Shown: one piece after another, positions 34,574-45,017 of the stretch
Numbering within the stretch: position 1 is the stretch's first letter
How the letters are laid out: each line of letters opens with the position of its first letter
Source of the DNA: Piromyces finnis
Lineage: Eukaryota > Neocallimastigomycota > Neocallimastigomycetes > Neocallimastigales > Neocallimastigaceae
Length of the DNA stretch: 64,000 nucleotides
Direction: 5' to 3'
NCBI GenBank assembly: GCA_002104945.1
Contig: MCFH01000039.1
Location: 296,501 to 360,500, forward strand
The notes under the pieces: model-generated
What the model was told of the DNA's origin: nothing
What the model saw: only the letters and a program-made list of their open reading frames with translations
Databases searched by the model: none
Position numbers and translations under genes: made by a program

Positions 34574-34676
34574 TGAATATTAAATTATAAATATATTTTT
34601 TCATTTTCTATTTTCTATTTTCTATTCTCTTTTTCTCTTATCAATTACTAATTTTTTTTTAAATTAATAACTATTA

Positions 34677-37600
34677 CTAATGTGAATTATTAAAGTTTTT
34701 AATTAGTTCATCGCAGTTTAAATTACTTTCAGGTTCCCAAGATGCTTCTGAAAGCGGATAACCTTTCCATTTTATTAGATATTGAATCTTCCCATAATGC
34801 TTTCTTTTATCAAGTATTTCTTCTACTTCGTATTCTTCTTCTTCATTTACTATTATAGGTGGAGGTGGATCTTTGATTCTTCCAAAACTATCTTCATAAT
34901 ACGGTTCTAGGTTTGAAACATGAACAATTGGGTAAATCTTCAGCGATTTTGGTAATTCTAATTTATAAGTGAGATTAGAGATTTTACTAATTATCCTAAA
35001 CGGGCCAAGTTTCCTAGGATTAAATTTTTTATTTCCTTTATGAATTATCAAGGAGCTATCCAATCATACTTTGTCACCAGTCTTGAATGTCGGAGGTTCT
35101 TGTCTATACTTGTCGGCATATTTCTTTTGAACTTGGATGGCCTTCTTTAAGTTTTCTTTTAGTTTCTCCATTAGGTCTTCAAAGTCTCTTGTAAACTCTT
35201 CAGCTCTTGGAACATTCGTTTGGTCAGGAATTACCGGAGAGTATTTTGGGTGATAACCATAATTTAGGAAGAATGGTGAGAATTTTGTTGAGTCTTGAAC
35301 AGCATTATTGTAACTGAATTCTGCCAATGGAAGAAAGTTGATCCAGTTTGTTCCTTTATAATTAGAAAAGCATCTTAAATATTGTTCAACAACGGAGTTT
35401 ACCCTCTCCGTTTGGCCATTGGATTGATGATGATATGGTGAAGAATATTTAACATTGACGTCCAAAGATTGACAAATAGATTTCCAAAATTTCGAAGTGA
35501 ATTGCGCGCCTCTATCGGAAATAATTTCAGAGGGGAGACCGTGAATTTTGAAAATATAATTCAAAAAAGCAAAAGCAGTATCAGAAGCAGAAGGAATACC
35601 TTTAAAGGGAATGAGGTGGCACATTTTAGTAAGGCGGTCAACTACAACAAGAATAGTGTTAAATCCATCCGAAGGAGGGAGGTCAGTAATGAAATCCATA
35701 GAAATAGAAGCCCAAGGATGGTCACTAATCTCAAGGGGTTGAAGTAAACCATATGGTTTATGACGAGAAGGCTTGGAGCGGCAACAAATCTCGCAAGATC
35801 GGATATAATTCTTAACATCAATAGAAATGGATGGCCACCAAAAGTCACGAGAGATCAAAGAAATAGTTTTGCGGATACCAAAATGACCGGCAGAGGGGGA
35901 ATCATGACAGAGTTTCAAAACGGAGGGACGGCATTTTAAAGGGACATAGATTCTACTATCAAAAAGAAGAAAACTATTACTAAGGGAGAATTTATTACTT
36001 TGTGGATGTGGAGCTGGGAGATTCTTATTTTCAAGAAAATTGCAAATGTCAATGTAAAAAGAGTCGTTCACATATTCAGATAATATTTCATCATTAAGAG
36101 AAGAAATGGAACAAATCAAAGCGCAGAAATTCTCAGGGCGTAAAACCGAAAAAGGAGCATCAGAAGGAAGAGAGGAATCCATATAATCAGGTCTTCGTGA
36201 AAGCGCATCAGGTTTACCATTAGATGAACCAGAGCGGTAGAGAATTTTAAAGTTAAATTCGGAAAGGAAAAGGGCCCAACGAACAAGACGTTGTGACATT
36301 TTTTCCGGTTTCTTTTGATATAGTAAGTTTCGATGATCTGAATAAATAGTAAACGGGGTTAAAGCACCTTTGAGAAAATGTCGCCAAGTTTCAAGAGCAT
36401 TAACAATAGCTAAAAGTTCTTTATCGTATATAGGATAGTTTCTTTCAGCGGAAGTAAGAGATCTTGAATAGAAAGCGACAGGATGGATCATTTTATCATC
36501 AGGAGATTTTTGAGACAGAACTGCTCCTATAGCAAAGTTGCTAGAGTCGGTTTCAACAATAAAGGGAAGATCACGATTTGGGTGAGACAGGATGGGAGCA
36601 GATGAAATTAATGATTTAATGGTATTAAATGCATCAAGAGCTTCAGAGGAAAAATCAAATTTAACGTTTTTACGAAGTAGTCTGTGAAGGGGTTGTGCAA
36701 CTTTGGCAAAATTAGGAATAAACCGACGATAGTAGTTGGCTAGGCCAATAAAAGATTGAACTTCCTTGACACTGGACGGAACTGGCCAATTAATAATAGC
36801 AGAAACTTTATTGGGGTCCATATGTATACCTTCAGAGGATATCCGATGACCAAGGAAATCAATAGAGGAAACAAAGAATTCACACTTTTCAAGCTTAGCA
36901 TAAAGACCAGCATTTCTTAAGCGATCCAGGACTTCGATAACGTGCTTAATGTGGGATTTATGGTTTTCAGAAAAAATAATTAAATCGTCAATATATGAAT
37001 AAACAAAAATCCCTAGAATATTTTCCAGAACATCATTGATAAAATGCTGAAAAACAGCCGGGGCGTTTTTCAGTCCGAATGGCATTACCAGGTATTCAAA
37101 GTGGCCGAATTTGCAGGTGAAAGCTGTTTTATATTCATCACCCTTTTTGATTCGGACCAAATTATATGCTGATCGTAAATCCAATTTTGAGAAGATTTTC
37201 GCTTTACCAAGATGCTCTAGCATATCTTGAATCAGAGGTAGAGGATAGGAATCTCTAATGGTAATTTTGTTGAGTTCCCTATAATCTTGACAAAGACGGA
37301 GTTCACCATTCTTTTTAGGAACGAAAAGTACAGGCGCACCAGCAGGAGATTTGGATTTCCTAATGAAACCCTTTTTGAGGTTTTCATCGATATAATCCTT
37401 CAAAACTCTTGTTTCTTCGTCTGTTAGTGGGTAGATTGGTCCATAAAATAGCTTGGCATTTTCGATTAGGTTTATTTGGCAATCATAAGGACGATGAGGT
37501 GGTAATTGAGCAGCAGAAGATTCGCTAAAGACGTCCATATATGATTCTAATTCCTTCGGAAGTTTAGTAGTAGGATTTGAGTCTTTAAAAGAGTTTTTTG

Positions 37601-39041
37601 GTGAACAAGAATCAACTTTAGAAAGAGATATATTAGAAGCCATGACAGTACAAGTCTCTTGTGATAAAGGATCGTTAACAGATTCATTGTTAATTAAGAC
37701 AGATTTAGAACGATTTTCTTTGGGATTACGAGAATGAGATAACTTAGAATTTGAAAAAGAAGATTTAGGTTTGTCAATAAAAATAGGCAAAGAAACGGAA
37801 GAAGAGTTATTGCAATCAGTAGAAAAAACAGAAGTTTCCTGATGGAATTCGGGAACATTCGAAGGGAGAGTCATACAATGATCCAAGCAATATGAAGAAC
37901 CAAAGGATAATTTATTATTTTCAAAGTCAATACTTGGATTATGTTCCTTAAGCCAACGTAGACCTAGAATACAAGGATATACAGGTAGATCAGTAACGTA
38001 AAAGACAGTACGGCATAGGTGATCCATGTAGCGAAGATTAAGAAGTGGAGTAACTCCGAACAGTTTTTGGCTACCACCAATACCGAATACGTTGGGTAAA
38101 TCTTCTTCATAGTGGTAGGGAATATTGTGATCGTTGCAATAGTCGGCATCTATTAGATTAAGTGTAGAACCGGAGTCTATAAGAATTTTTGTGTCTAGTT
38201 CAAACGATAATTTAAAATTTGAGGTTACCCTATCTTGTTGATTTTTCTTGGAATTGGTAGAATTATTTTGTAGAGAAACTAAAGATTCGAATGCTGAGTT
38301 TTTATTTCTTCTCTTATGACAATCTTTCAGTTGGTGTCCTGGAGATCCACAATAGACACATAAGTTTTCCTTACTTCTTCTTTCTTTTTCTTCCTTGGAT
38401 AACGGACCAAAGTATCTTTTCTTCTTGGGATGTTCTTTTAGATTTGTGGAAGCCTTTCTGGAGCCATTGCTGGAATTAGAACTTGGTCCCTTAGTATTTT
38501 TGTCAAAAAATAATCCCCTGGTAGCAAGTCTGGAGTCTATTCTAGCTGCAATAGTTTGGAGGGAAAACAAATCTCTTGGTCCTGGGAACATCTCTAATAT
38601 CTTCATTGCAACTTCTTGGTTGAGCCCAGCGATAAAAGCATCCATCTTAGCCTCTTCATTCCAGTTAGATTCATCAGAGTATTTGTTAAATTCAAGGATG
38701 TATCCTCTGATGCCGCCCAAACGATGTTGCTTGAGAGTACGTAGCATTTGATTGGCTACGTAGACTGCATCATTGTTCCCGTAGAATGCCTTTAGTCTTT
38801 CCTTGAATGCTTGGTAGTTGGTCAGACATGGATCATGGTTGTCAATAAGCGTAGCGGCCCAATTTAATGCATTTCCATAAAGGCGAGAAATCAGGTAGAT
38901 AACCTTGCTCTCTTCATCTTGATATCTTTCGGGATAAAGGAGAAAAACAAGTTCTATTTTGGCTAAGAAACCTTTGAGATATTTTCTGTCTCCTGCGAAA
39001 CCGTCTTTTAGTGAGGCGTTATCAAATATTTGTCCTTCCAT
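34677..39041 (-). pseudogene. Element B Gag-Pol with chromodomain, one in-frame TGA
   Basis: A single frame of 1453 residues plus one internal stop. Gag occupies about 1-220. A CCHC knuckle (CVYCGSPGHQLKDC) is near 227. Retropepsin LIDSGSTLN lies near 287. Reverse transcriptase spans about 540-720 (LDLRSAYN, PFGLKNAP, YIDD near 684). RNase H is near 830 (VETDSSNFAIGA). Integrase has the HHCC domain (about 1047-1083) and the DDE core (MDFITDLP, ISDRGAQF, NGQTERVNSVVEQ). At 35061-35063 TGA replaces the Trp expected after GDKV. The frame resumes at once with LDSS and a GPF-like module, then a chromodomain (EYEVEEILDKR, YLIKWKGY, SWEPESNL). Chromodomains steer integration to modified histones. 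The copy is full-length but apparently inactivated, or needs readthrough. Confidence 0.9.
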
Positions 39042-39732
39042 TAAAATTAAAAAAATATAATTGTTTGAAAATAAAAATTATGTAAATAAGATAAAGTTAT
39101 GTTTGAAGAAATTAAGAAAGAAAAAAAAAATTAAATCTTTATTATTATTTATTGATTAAAATATTTTAAATATAGACAAAGAGTCAAATTAAATAGTATT
39201 GGACCATCAAATATTTAATTTTATTAGTATTCAATACTAGGTCCCTTGTAGCTCTTTGTTGATAACGTAGATATTATCAATTGTTAATATTGGAAATGAA
39301 AATTTTCAATAAAAGGAATTAACGGTATTAGTTTCTTTATTGTCACTTACTTAATTAAGCGGAAAGAAAAAAATAGGTTTAATTCCCCGATTATTAATAA
39401 TATCTAAACAACAAAGTATTACGTATAGGTGTCCAACTATCCACGCTAAGGGAGGTATTGAATCCTAACTTCTTTGTTATTTTAATATTTTTTCAAAAAT
39501 AATAAATAAAATTTAATTTTATTTATTAAAAGTAGAAAACGTTTTATTAGAAAATGAATTTTTTCTTTATTATTAAATTAAGCGTCCTGGCGCTCCCCTT
39601 ATAATAACTGTGGGTTTTACTTTTGTTTTCAGTACCCTTATTGTTAAAATAAGCTTCACTGACTTACTTAATTTTTTAATAAATTAAAAATTCTTCCTTT
39701 TTTAAACACTAAGGTGTTATTATATATTTTAG

Positions 39733-39742
39733 GAGTTTTTAT
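39733..39742 (-). other. Element B self-complementary primer binding site
   Basis: The 10 nt immediately after the 5' LTR on the minus strand are ATAAAAACTC. The LTR itself contains the exact complement GAGTTTTTAT on the same RNA strand (39902-39893). No TGG-type tRNA site is present. This is the arrangement of Tf1-like elements, whose mRNA 5' end folds back to prime reverse transcription. Confidence 0.65.
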
Positions 39743-40151
39743 TGTAAAGAACTAATGTTCAATAAATAAAAACACAAATATATAAAAAGGAAAATAATAA
39801 AAGCAAATAAAAATTTTATTATTGAACACTTAACAAAATTATAACAGGTTAGTGTTTAATAATTTTATTTTTATTATAAAATTTCTTTGTTAATAAAAAC
39901 TCGAATTCAAAATAATTTTTTGAGAAATTTCACTCGTATTTATATAAATGTTTTTAAAAGTAAATTTATAAAAATTTTACAACTTAATTTTTTAAGCCAA
40001 TCAGAAATTATCTTCTTTGGTAAAATTTCGTTATAAAATATTTTAATAATTAAAAAAAAGATATTAATGAGGTTTCGAACTCGAGTAGTTCAAACCAAGG
40101 TCTTAGTTACTAACCACTAAGACAGGTTACTAATTTCTATGATTCGTTACA
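39743..40151 (-). repeat. Element B 5' LTR
   Basis: 409 bp. If the self-priming model holds, transcription starts near 39902, giving U3 40151-39903 and R-U5 39902-39743. The U3 contains a tRNA-like A-box/B-box pair and an oligo-T tract (separate entry). Confidence 0.93.
40052..40119 (-). promoter_or_regulatory. tRNA-like Pol III signals inside the element B LTR
   Basis: On the minus strand TAGTGGTTAGTAAC (40119-40106) resembles a Pol III A box and GAGTTCGAAACC (40082-40071) matches the B-box consensus GTTCGAAACC. An eight-T run (40059-40052) follows, as a Pol III terminator would. CTTAG and CTAAG can pair as a D-arm-like stem. The A-B spacing (23 bp) is short. The copy in the other LTR is at 34399-34332. 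Function is inferred. Confidence 0.5.
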
Positions 40152-40156
40152 ATTAA
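40152..40156. repeat. ATTAA target duplication of element B (right)
   Basis: Right-hand copy of ATTAA; see 34018-34022. Confidence 0.9.
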
Positions 40157-40935
40157 GATCCATATTTTGAATGGCGTTTATTTTCCGAACGTCATTTGGA
40201 TCAAGCTTTAAACCTTTGGCACAAAGTCTTCTGATGATAGGACTGACTGCAAGCAATTGTGCAAAAGAGATACCAGCATTTGTATTATTAAGGGCATCAA
40301 AAATATTATATTCTTTATTTTTGCCCAACATGACAATAGAACGTAGGAAGTCATAATAGTTGCTTTTGGGAGACTTTTTGCTATCTATAACTTCTTCTAA
40401 TTCGTCCTGTTTACTTGGTATATCTGGACCAATTCTTCTTTTATTTCTGGTTTCTTTATTTTTCATCTTAGCAGAGGAAATATTCTTGCCTGCAATTACC
40501 GAGGGGTCTAAGATGTCTAGGCGGGAAGTAGTGGTATGAAAATTTGAATTTTTCTCATTACGAATTTCTTGCTGTTCTTTCATCTGAGTGGCCTTTGTGT
40601 GTATTGGTAATGGATTTTCTCGAAGTTTCTTTTTCTTCGACTGAGTCACGTGATCCTCATCATCACTTTCATCACTTTCTTCAGAACTTTTTCTCTTGAA
40701 TGCATAAATAAGGTTTTCGATGTCCTTATCATCGACTGTATTTGTCACGTGATCACGTGTAACGTAATCCTTATCATCTTCATTGATTGGATCATCCACC
40801 AAAGGGTTAGAGATTTTTTCTTTAGAATTTGGAAATTTTTTTGTTTTATGGAAATCACGTGTATCATCAACATAGATTTGCTCATTAATGTTGTTGATGT
40901 TGTGGGTTTGGTTATTATCAATTTTGGAGTTAGAA

Positions 40936-40970
40936 GGGGAAGATTGAGAACTTCCCCCATTTAATTTAAA
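40936..40970 (-). promoter_or_regulatory. Element A -1 ribosomal frameshift site
   Basis: On the minus strand the gag frame ends CAT TTA AAT TAA. The heptamer T TTA AAT (40970-40964) fits X XXY YYZ and sits directly before the stop. After a 6-nt spacer, GGGGAAG (40957-40951) pairs with CTTCCCC (40942-40936) around an 8-nt loop. A G-U pair can extend the stem. The -1 frame is open onward through the protease region. Confidence 0.82.
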
Positions 40971-41815
40971 TGGTTTTGGGTTTTGAGGAGGGTAGCTATG
41001 ATTTTGTTCACATCGGTCATTTCGTTTGGGCAGAAGCGGGCATCATGTCCTTTCTGGTTACAACGGTGGCAGATATGAATTTTCATCTGGGCAAAGCTTT
41101 TGGTCAAAGCATCCAGATCTGATTCTTTAGCTTCTTCTTTAGTAGTCTTTTCATTATCAGTACTACTATTATTTTCGTTATTATTATAAGAGGTTTTATC
41201 TTCAACTTCTATTTTTCTCTTATAATAATTATTTTTGTTTTGAGTTCTTTTATTGGGTACATATTCATCATCACTTTCATAAGCAGATAGAAGCTCATCT
41301 GCTTTAATAGCAATGACCATAGCATCCTTTAAAGTTTTTGGTTGTTTGTTAATAAGAGAATTTAATATAGAAGTTCTCCTATTAAAAGCTTTTGTATAAA
41401 GAAAAACAAGTCTTTCTTCAGAAGGCTTGTCCCTTTCTTTAATTTCTTTCAAAAGGTCGTTAAAAGAACGGTTAAATTCTCTAACAGAGCTTTTGTTTAC
41501 TTTTATTTTTTCTAACTTATTTAGGTTTCTATTAGAGGTTTTATCATCCTCAAATAAGTTAGATATTTTATTGATAAATTCATTATAAGATAGGGATCTA
41601 TCTTCATAATAAATATCACTACAAAGATCCTTTGAGTTACCGGTAGTAGCAAGCAAAGCAATTCTCTTCTTTTCTTTTTCAGAAAGAGCTAAGTCTTCTA
41701 AGATATCTTCAAGTTCCATTTTCCATCTGAAGAACTTAGTATCTTTCTTGCCAAGAGGGCTTATTTCTTTAGCCATACTAGCGGCTCTTTCAAAATTGTT
41801 TTTATTTTCAGTCAT
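40961..41815 (-). CDS. Element A Gag
   Basis: 284 residues. The N-terminal two thirds are helical and charged, like Ty3/Gypsy capsid proteins (EFNRSFNDLLKEIKERDKPS). An Asn/Glu/Lys-rich stretch follows. One zinc knuckle, CHRCNQKGHDARFC (C-x2-C-x4-H-x4-C), lies near residue 253, for RNA packaging. The start is the first ATG after the leader. The stop overlaps a -1 slippery heptamer, so a fraction of ribosomes would make Gag-PR. Gag is intact and upstream of the element B insertion. It should assemble particles in the cytoplasm. Confidence 0.85.
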   Translation of the reverse strand: MTENKNNFERAASMAKEISPLGKKDTKFFRWKMELEDILEDLALSEKEKKRIALLATTGNSKDLCSDIYYEDRSLSYNEFINKISNLFEDDKTSNRNLNKLEKIKVNKSSVREFNRSFNDLLKEIKERDKPSEERLVFLYTKAFNRRTSILNSLINKQPKTLKDAMVIAIKADELLSAYESDDEYVPNKRTQNKNNYYKRKIEVEDKTSYNNNENNSSTDNEKTTKEEAKESDLDALTKSFAQMKIHICHRCNQKGHDARFCPNEMTDVNKIIATLLKTQNHLN

Positions 41816-41901
41816 ATTTAGTAAATAAATAAGATAATTATACTAAATATACTAATTAATAGGAATTATTTAAATTTTCGGCTTTCCCACGGGACGACTG
41901 A

Positions 41902-41913
41902 GGTTCTCCACCA
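41902..41913 (-). other. Element A primer binding site
   Basis: On the minus strand, two bases inside the 5' LTR, TGGTGGAGAACC is complementary to a tRNA 3' end of the form GGTTCTCCACCA. Its first ten bases equal those of the element C PBS. Confidence 0.75.
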
Positions 41914-41915
41914 CT

Positions 41916-42537
41916 TGATAACGGATTGGTAGTTATATTACAACTTTTTAACTACTTCTTCTGTTATCTTATATTGTTTTATCTCGACAGCTATTGTACG
42001 AGCTTTAACAATATCTACTAGTTTTATTAATTTATTTTAAGCTATTTTATAGTTTTAATAGTTTTATTATTTAATAATATTTATATAGAATAATAACACC
42101 AGATTTATTCTATAAAATATTATTTATTATTAACACAATAATTACAAATTAGACAAGTTTAATTTCGTTTTTATATTTTCTTTTATTTATTGTTCTTACG
42201 CTCTTTTTAACAATAATTTTTATTATATAAAAAACTTATTTTTGTCTTTTTAAATATTATTATGTATTCACTAATTAATTATATTAACTATTATTAAAAT
42301 TTAACTTATTATTAATAATCTAAGTCTTCTCATTTTCTACTAAAAATTATTATTATTCTTTATATTAAAAATTATTTTTATAATTTAACCCAATCAAATA
42401 TATAAATTTATAAAATATTTGATTTTATGTAAATTATATTTTTATAATAAACTATATAAAATTATTTAATAATTATTTTATAATAAAATTTTCTACTAAT
42501 ATCAAATTTATAATATATTTATAATTATTATTTATCA
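41916..42537 (-). repeat. Element A 5' LTR
   Basis: 622 bp, same sequence as 31863-32484. It drives the minus-strand element A. Four bases (CTTT) separate it from element C. Confidence 0.92.
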
Positions 42538-42541
42538 CTTT
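42538..42541. repeat. CTTT target duplication, copy 2 of 3
   Basis: The single tetramer between element A and element C serves as a target duplication for both. Confidence 0.8.
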
Positions 42542-43301
42542 TGATACAAGATGCATAGAAAAATATAATATTTTAAATATTTTATGAATAATATCTAATC
42601 CTTTTATAAATTGTATATCAATTACTAATGATAATAATAATTAAACTATATTAGTATAAATTATTATGACGCAAATGTTACACATACATTAGAATAATTA
42701 GTTACACAAGAAAGGAAAAGATATAAAAGAGAGTGTTAAAGCAGAAGATATCAAGAGAGAGAACTTTTCATTTATAAATAATATTTGATATTTTAGTTTT
42801 AAGTATTAGTTTTATTTTATTTTATTTTTATATTAATAGTTTTAGTTTAAGTTAGTTTTAGGTTAATAATTACGTATTTAGTATTTATTATATTTCCTTC
42901 AGTTTAAATATTAGTTATAAAAGAAAAGAATATTTATTGTTTATTTTTACTATTTCAGAAAAGTTATATTTTATCATTAATAATACTTTCATCAACATAT
43001 TTTTATATTTACACATTATATTTAACTATTTATATTTATTCAATAATAACTTTCGATCCTATTAGTATTGAATGTTATTAATGTTATAATCATAATAATA
43101 ATAATAATTAAATAAAGAATCTTTAAACCAAAATCTATTTAATTATATTATTATAAAATTTATTATTTTTATTATTTATTTTTATTATTATAAAATAGAA
43201 ATAAATACAATATTAACTAATATATTATTCATATATCATTCCCTATTGCTAACGTTCATAATTATATTTTATTTATGGTGTTTTTGAAATATATTGCATC
43301 A
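42542..43301 (+). repeat. Element C 5' LTR
   Basis: 760 bp from TGATACAAGATG to ATATTGCATCA. It starts TGATA and ends ATCA, like the element A LTR, but is otherwise unrelated in sequence by eye. Confidence 0.93.
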
Positions 43302-43308
43302 TAAAATT

Positions 43309-43326
43309 TGGTGGAGAATCCGGGCG
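43309..43326 (+). other. Element C primer binding site
   Basis: TGGTGGAGAATCCGGGCG lies 7 bp inside the 5' LTR and is complementary to a tRNA 3' end CGCCCGGATTCTCCACCA. I cannot assign the tRNA. Neither tRNA gene in the window fits. Confidence 0.8.
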
Positions 43327-43559
43327 TAGCAATATTGAATAATATGAAACATTAATAGTATTATTTCTATTCTAATTATATTTATTTTTTTTTTTTTTAT
43401 TATTTTTAATTAAAATAAGTTCTTTTATATAAATAAAACTTTCTACTATAAAACTATTAAATATACACAAATATTATATATATATATATAAAATTATTAT
43501 AACAATAATATATAAGAAGTTATTATATAAATTTATTTTAAAATAAATAAATAATTAAA

Positions 43560-45017
43560 ATGGTTGACGCCACTAAAGTAAAAAGAGACATTCCATACCT
43601 CTGCGATTATGGAAAGGATATTGATTCCTGGATGGAGGATTTTATAAGTGTCATGGAGATCCATGATATACAAGAGCCCTCTAGAATATTTGTGTGGTTA
43701 AAAGTTGCCGTTGAAGCAGATATCAAGAATGTTTTGAAATCTTTATGTACCTCTCATAATAACGTTAAAAGGTATCCTACTTATAAAGAGGTACAATCTG
43801 CTATTGAAGATTATCTGGAAATAAAGCCAGGGGATAAATGTTCAGTATTAAAAACATTAAAAATTAAACAAAACGAAACTATAAAAAGCTTCAACTATAA
43901 ATACTTAACTCTTTACCACCGCTTGGAAAGAGATTTTATGAAAATTATTTCTGTGGATGACTATTTAAACTCTATTAAGAAAAGAGTTTATCCACACTCC
44001 CAAGTTATATTAGCCGAATGTGAAACATTATCTGAAGCTTTTAAAGTTGCTGAAAAGGCTGAGAAAGCCGAAAGAAGAACCATAGAAAGTACTGAAACTA
44101 ACAATATTTCTATGGTATACCAAAATACAAAAAATACTCGAAATGTTTTGTTAGACCATCCGTTATATAGAGGATTAGTAGATGATGATAATGTTAATAT
44201 TAACCATAGCAATTTTAATAACTCTTATTCAAATTATGTACAAGAAAAGCCTATCGGAAGATCCTATCCAGGTATCCCAAGAAATTATGAAAATGTGTAT
44301 TTTAATAATAGTAACTTCCGGAGTATCAGATGTTACTATTGCAAGCAAATGGGACATAAAGCTAGTGAATGCCCAAATAAAAGAGAAAGAAATAATTTCA
44401 ATAATTTCAATAATTTTAATCAATTTAATAATCAAAGAAATTCTTATAACAGATATGGAAATTTATATAATAATAATGATAACAATAATTACAACAATAA
44501 TAGTTATTTAAATGGATTTAATACTAATACTAATAACAACAACCAAAAGGATAATAGAAACATTAATGAAAATAATTATATGGATTATCATCATAAAAAT
44601 AACTATAATAATATGAATAACAATTATTATATGTACACCAATAATGATTATAAGAAAGGTAATTTTAATCCAAATGGAAATTACAATTATAATAAAAGTA
44701 ATAATATTAATAGCTACAATAATTATAATAATACTATTGGATATAATGGATATAATAATAATGGTTTTAATAGTTATAATAAAAACAACACAATGAATAA
44801 TAATACATTTAATAACGTCAGTAATGTTAATAAGAATAATATGAGGAACAACATTAATGATAGTGATAACAGGAACAATATTAATAATAATTACCCTAAT
44901 CAATTAAATAATCAATATTATAATAATTATTATAATAAGACCTTACCAGAAAATAATTACAATAAAGCAACCAAAATAAATTTAAACAATCCATCTGAAT
45001 CAAATAATTTAAACTAG
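43560..45017 (+). CDS. Element C Gag
   Basis: 485 residues. Residues 1-175 resemble a retrotransposon capsid (ESTETNN follows the helical part). A zinc knuckle CYYCKQMGHKASEC lies near 257-270. The C-terminal 200 residues are extremely Asn/Tyr-rich, encoded by AAT/TAT runs. The stop TAG at 45015 directly follows a TTTAAAC slippery heptamer. Gag would form particles and bind element RNA, and possibly element A RNA too (inference). Confidence 0.88.
   Translation: MVDATKVKRDIPYLCDYGKDIDSWMEDFISVMEIHDIQEPSRIFVWLKVAVEADIKNVLKSLCTSHNNVKRYPTYKEVQSAIEDYLEIKPGDKCSVLKTLKIKQNETIKSFNYKYLTLYHRLERDFMKIISVDDYLNSIKKRVYPHSQVILAECETLSEAFKVAEKAEKAERRTIESTETNNISMVYQNTKNTRNVLLDHPLYRGLVDDDNVNINHSNFNNSYSNYVQEKPIGRSYPGIPRNYENVYFNNSNFRSIRCYYCKQMGHKASECPNKRERNNFNNFNNFNQFNNQRNSYNRYGNLYNNNDNNNYNNNSYLNGFNTNTNNNNQKDNRNINENNYMDYHHKNNYNNMNNNYYMYTNNDYKKGNFNPNGNYNYNKSNNINSYNNYNNTIGYNGYNNNGFNSYNKNNTMNNNTFNNVSNVNKNNMRNNINDSDNRNNINNNYPNQLNNQYYNNYYNKTLPENNYNKATKINLNNPSESNNLN

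Larger units (their letters stand above)
34023..40151 (-). mobile_element. Element B: chromodomain Ty3/Gypsy retrotransposon, probably self-primed (Tf1/sushi-like)
   Basis: A 6129-bp element bounded by two 409-bp LTRs (TG...CA on both strands) that look identical, flanked by ATTAA. It carries one gag-pol frame on the minus strand, ending in a chromodomain, and is inserted into the gag-PR frame of element A. The PBS is not tRNA-like but complementary to a site inside the LTR. One in-frame TGA interrupts the frame near the end of integrase. Insertion is very recent and postdates element A. Confidence 0.93.
32839..40970 (-). pseudogene. Element A Gag-PR extension, split by element B
   Basis: The -1 frame opens at the slippery site (40970) and runs without stop to 40152, where element B begins. 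Removing element B and one ATTAA duplication, the same frame continues at 34017 and ends at 32839. The first part is charged and Lys/Asp/Glu-rich. The second part contains a retropepsin (VLVDTGSDVN at about 33835-33810 and ILGRQSQKN downstream). A Lys/Asn-rich basic tail of about 230 residues follows, with no RT motif. The full Gag-PR fusion would be about 947 residues. Protease would mature Gag particles. It is disrupted only by the insertion. Confidence 0.82.
31863..42537 (-). mobile_element. Element A: gag-protease LTR retrotransposon lacking pol, split by element B
   Basis: Two 622-bp LTRs (TGATAACGG...TTATTTATCA), which I found identical by eye, bound a minus-strand element. Without the nested element B it is about 4.54 kb. 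It encodes Gag, a -1 frameshift signal and a protease-containing extension, but no reverse transcriptase, RNase H or integrase. A PBS and a polypurine tract are present at the expected ends. CTTT flanks both sides. It lies just upstream of tRNA-Thr in the same orientation. Identical LTRs imply very recent insertion. Confidence 0.88.

Noticed and set aside
35061-35063. TGA read as Trp (altered genetic code)
   Set aside because: Other genes here (for example element C gag-pol) use TGG for Trp, and TGA behaves as a stop elsewhere in broken genes.
40137-40151. C-terminus CNES of the element A extension
   Set aside because: These codons come from the element B LTR; the natural frame continues at 34017.
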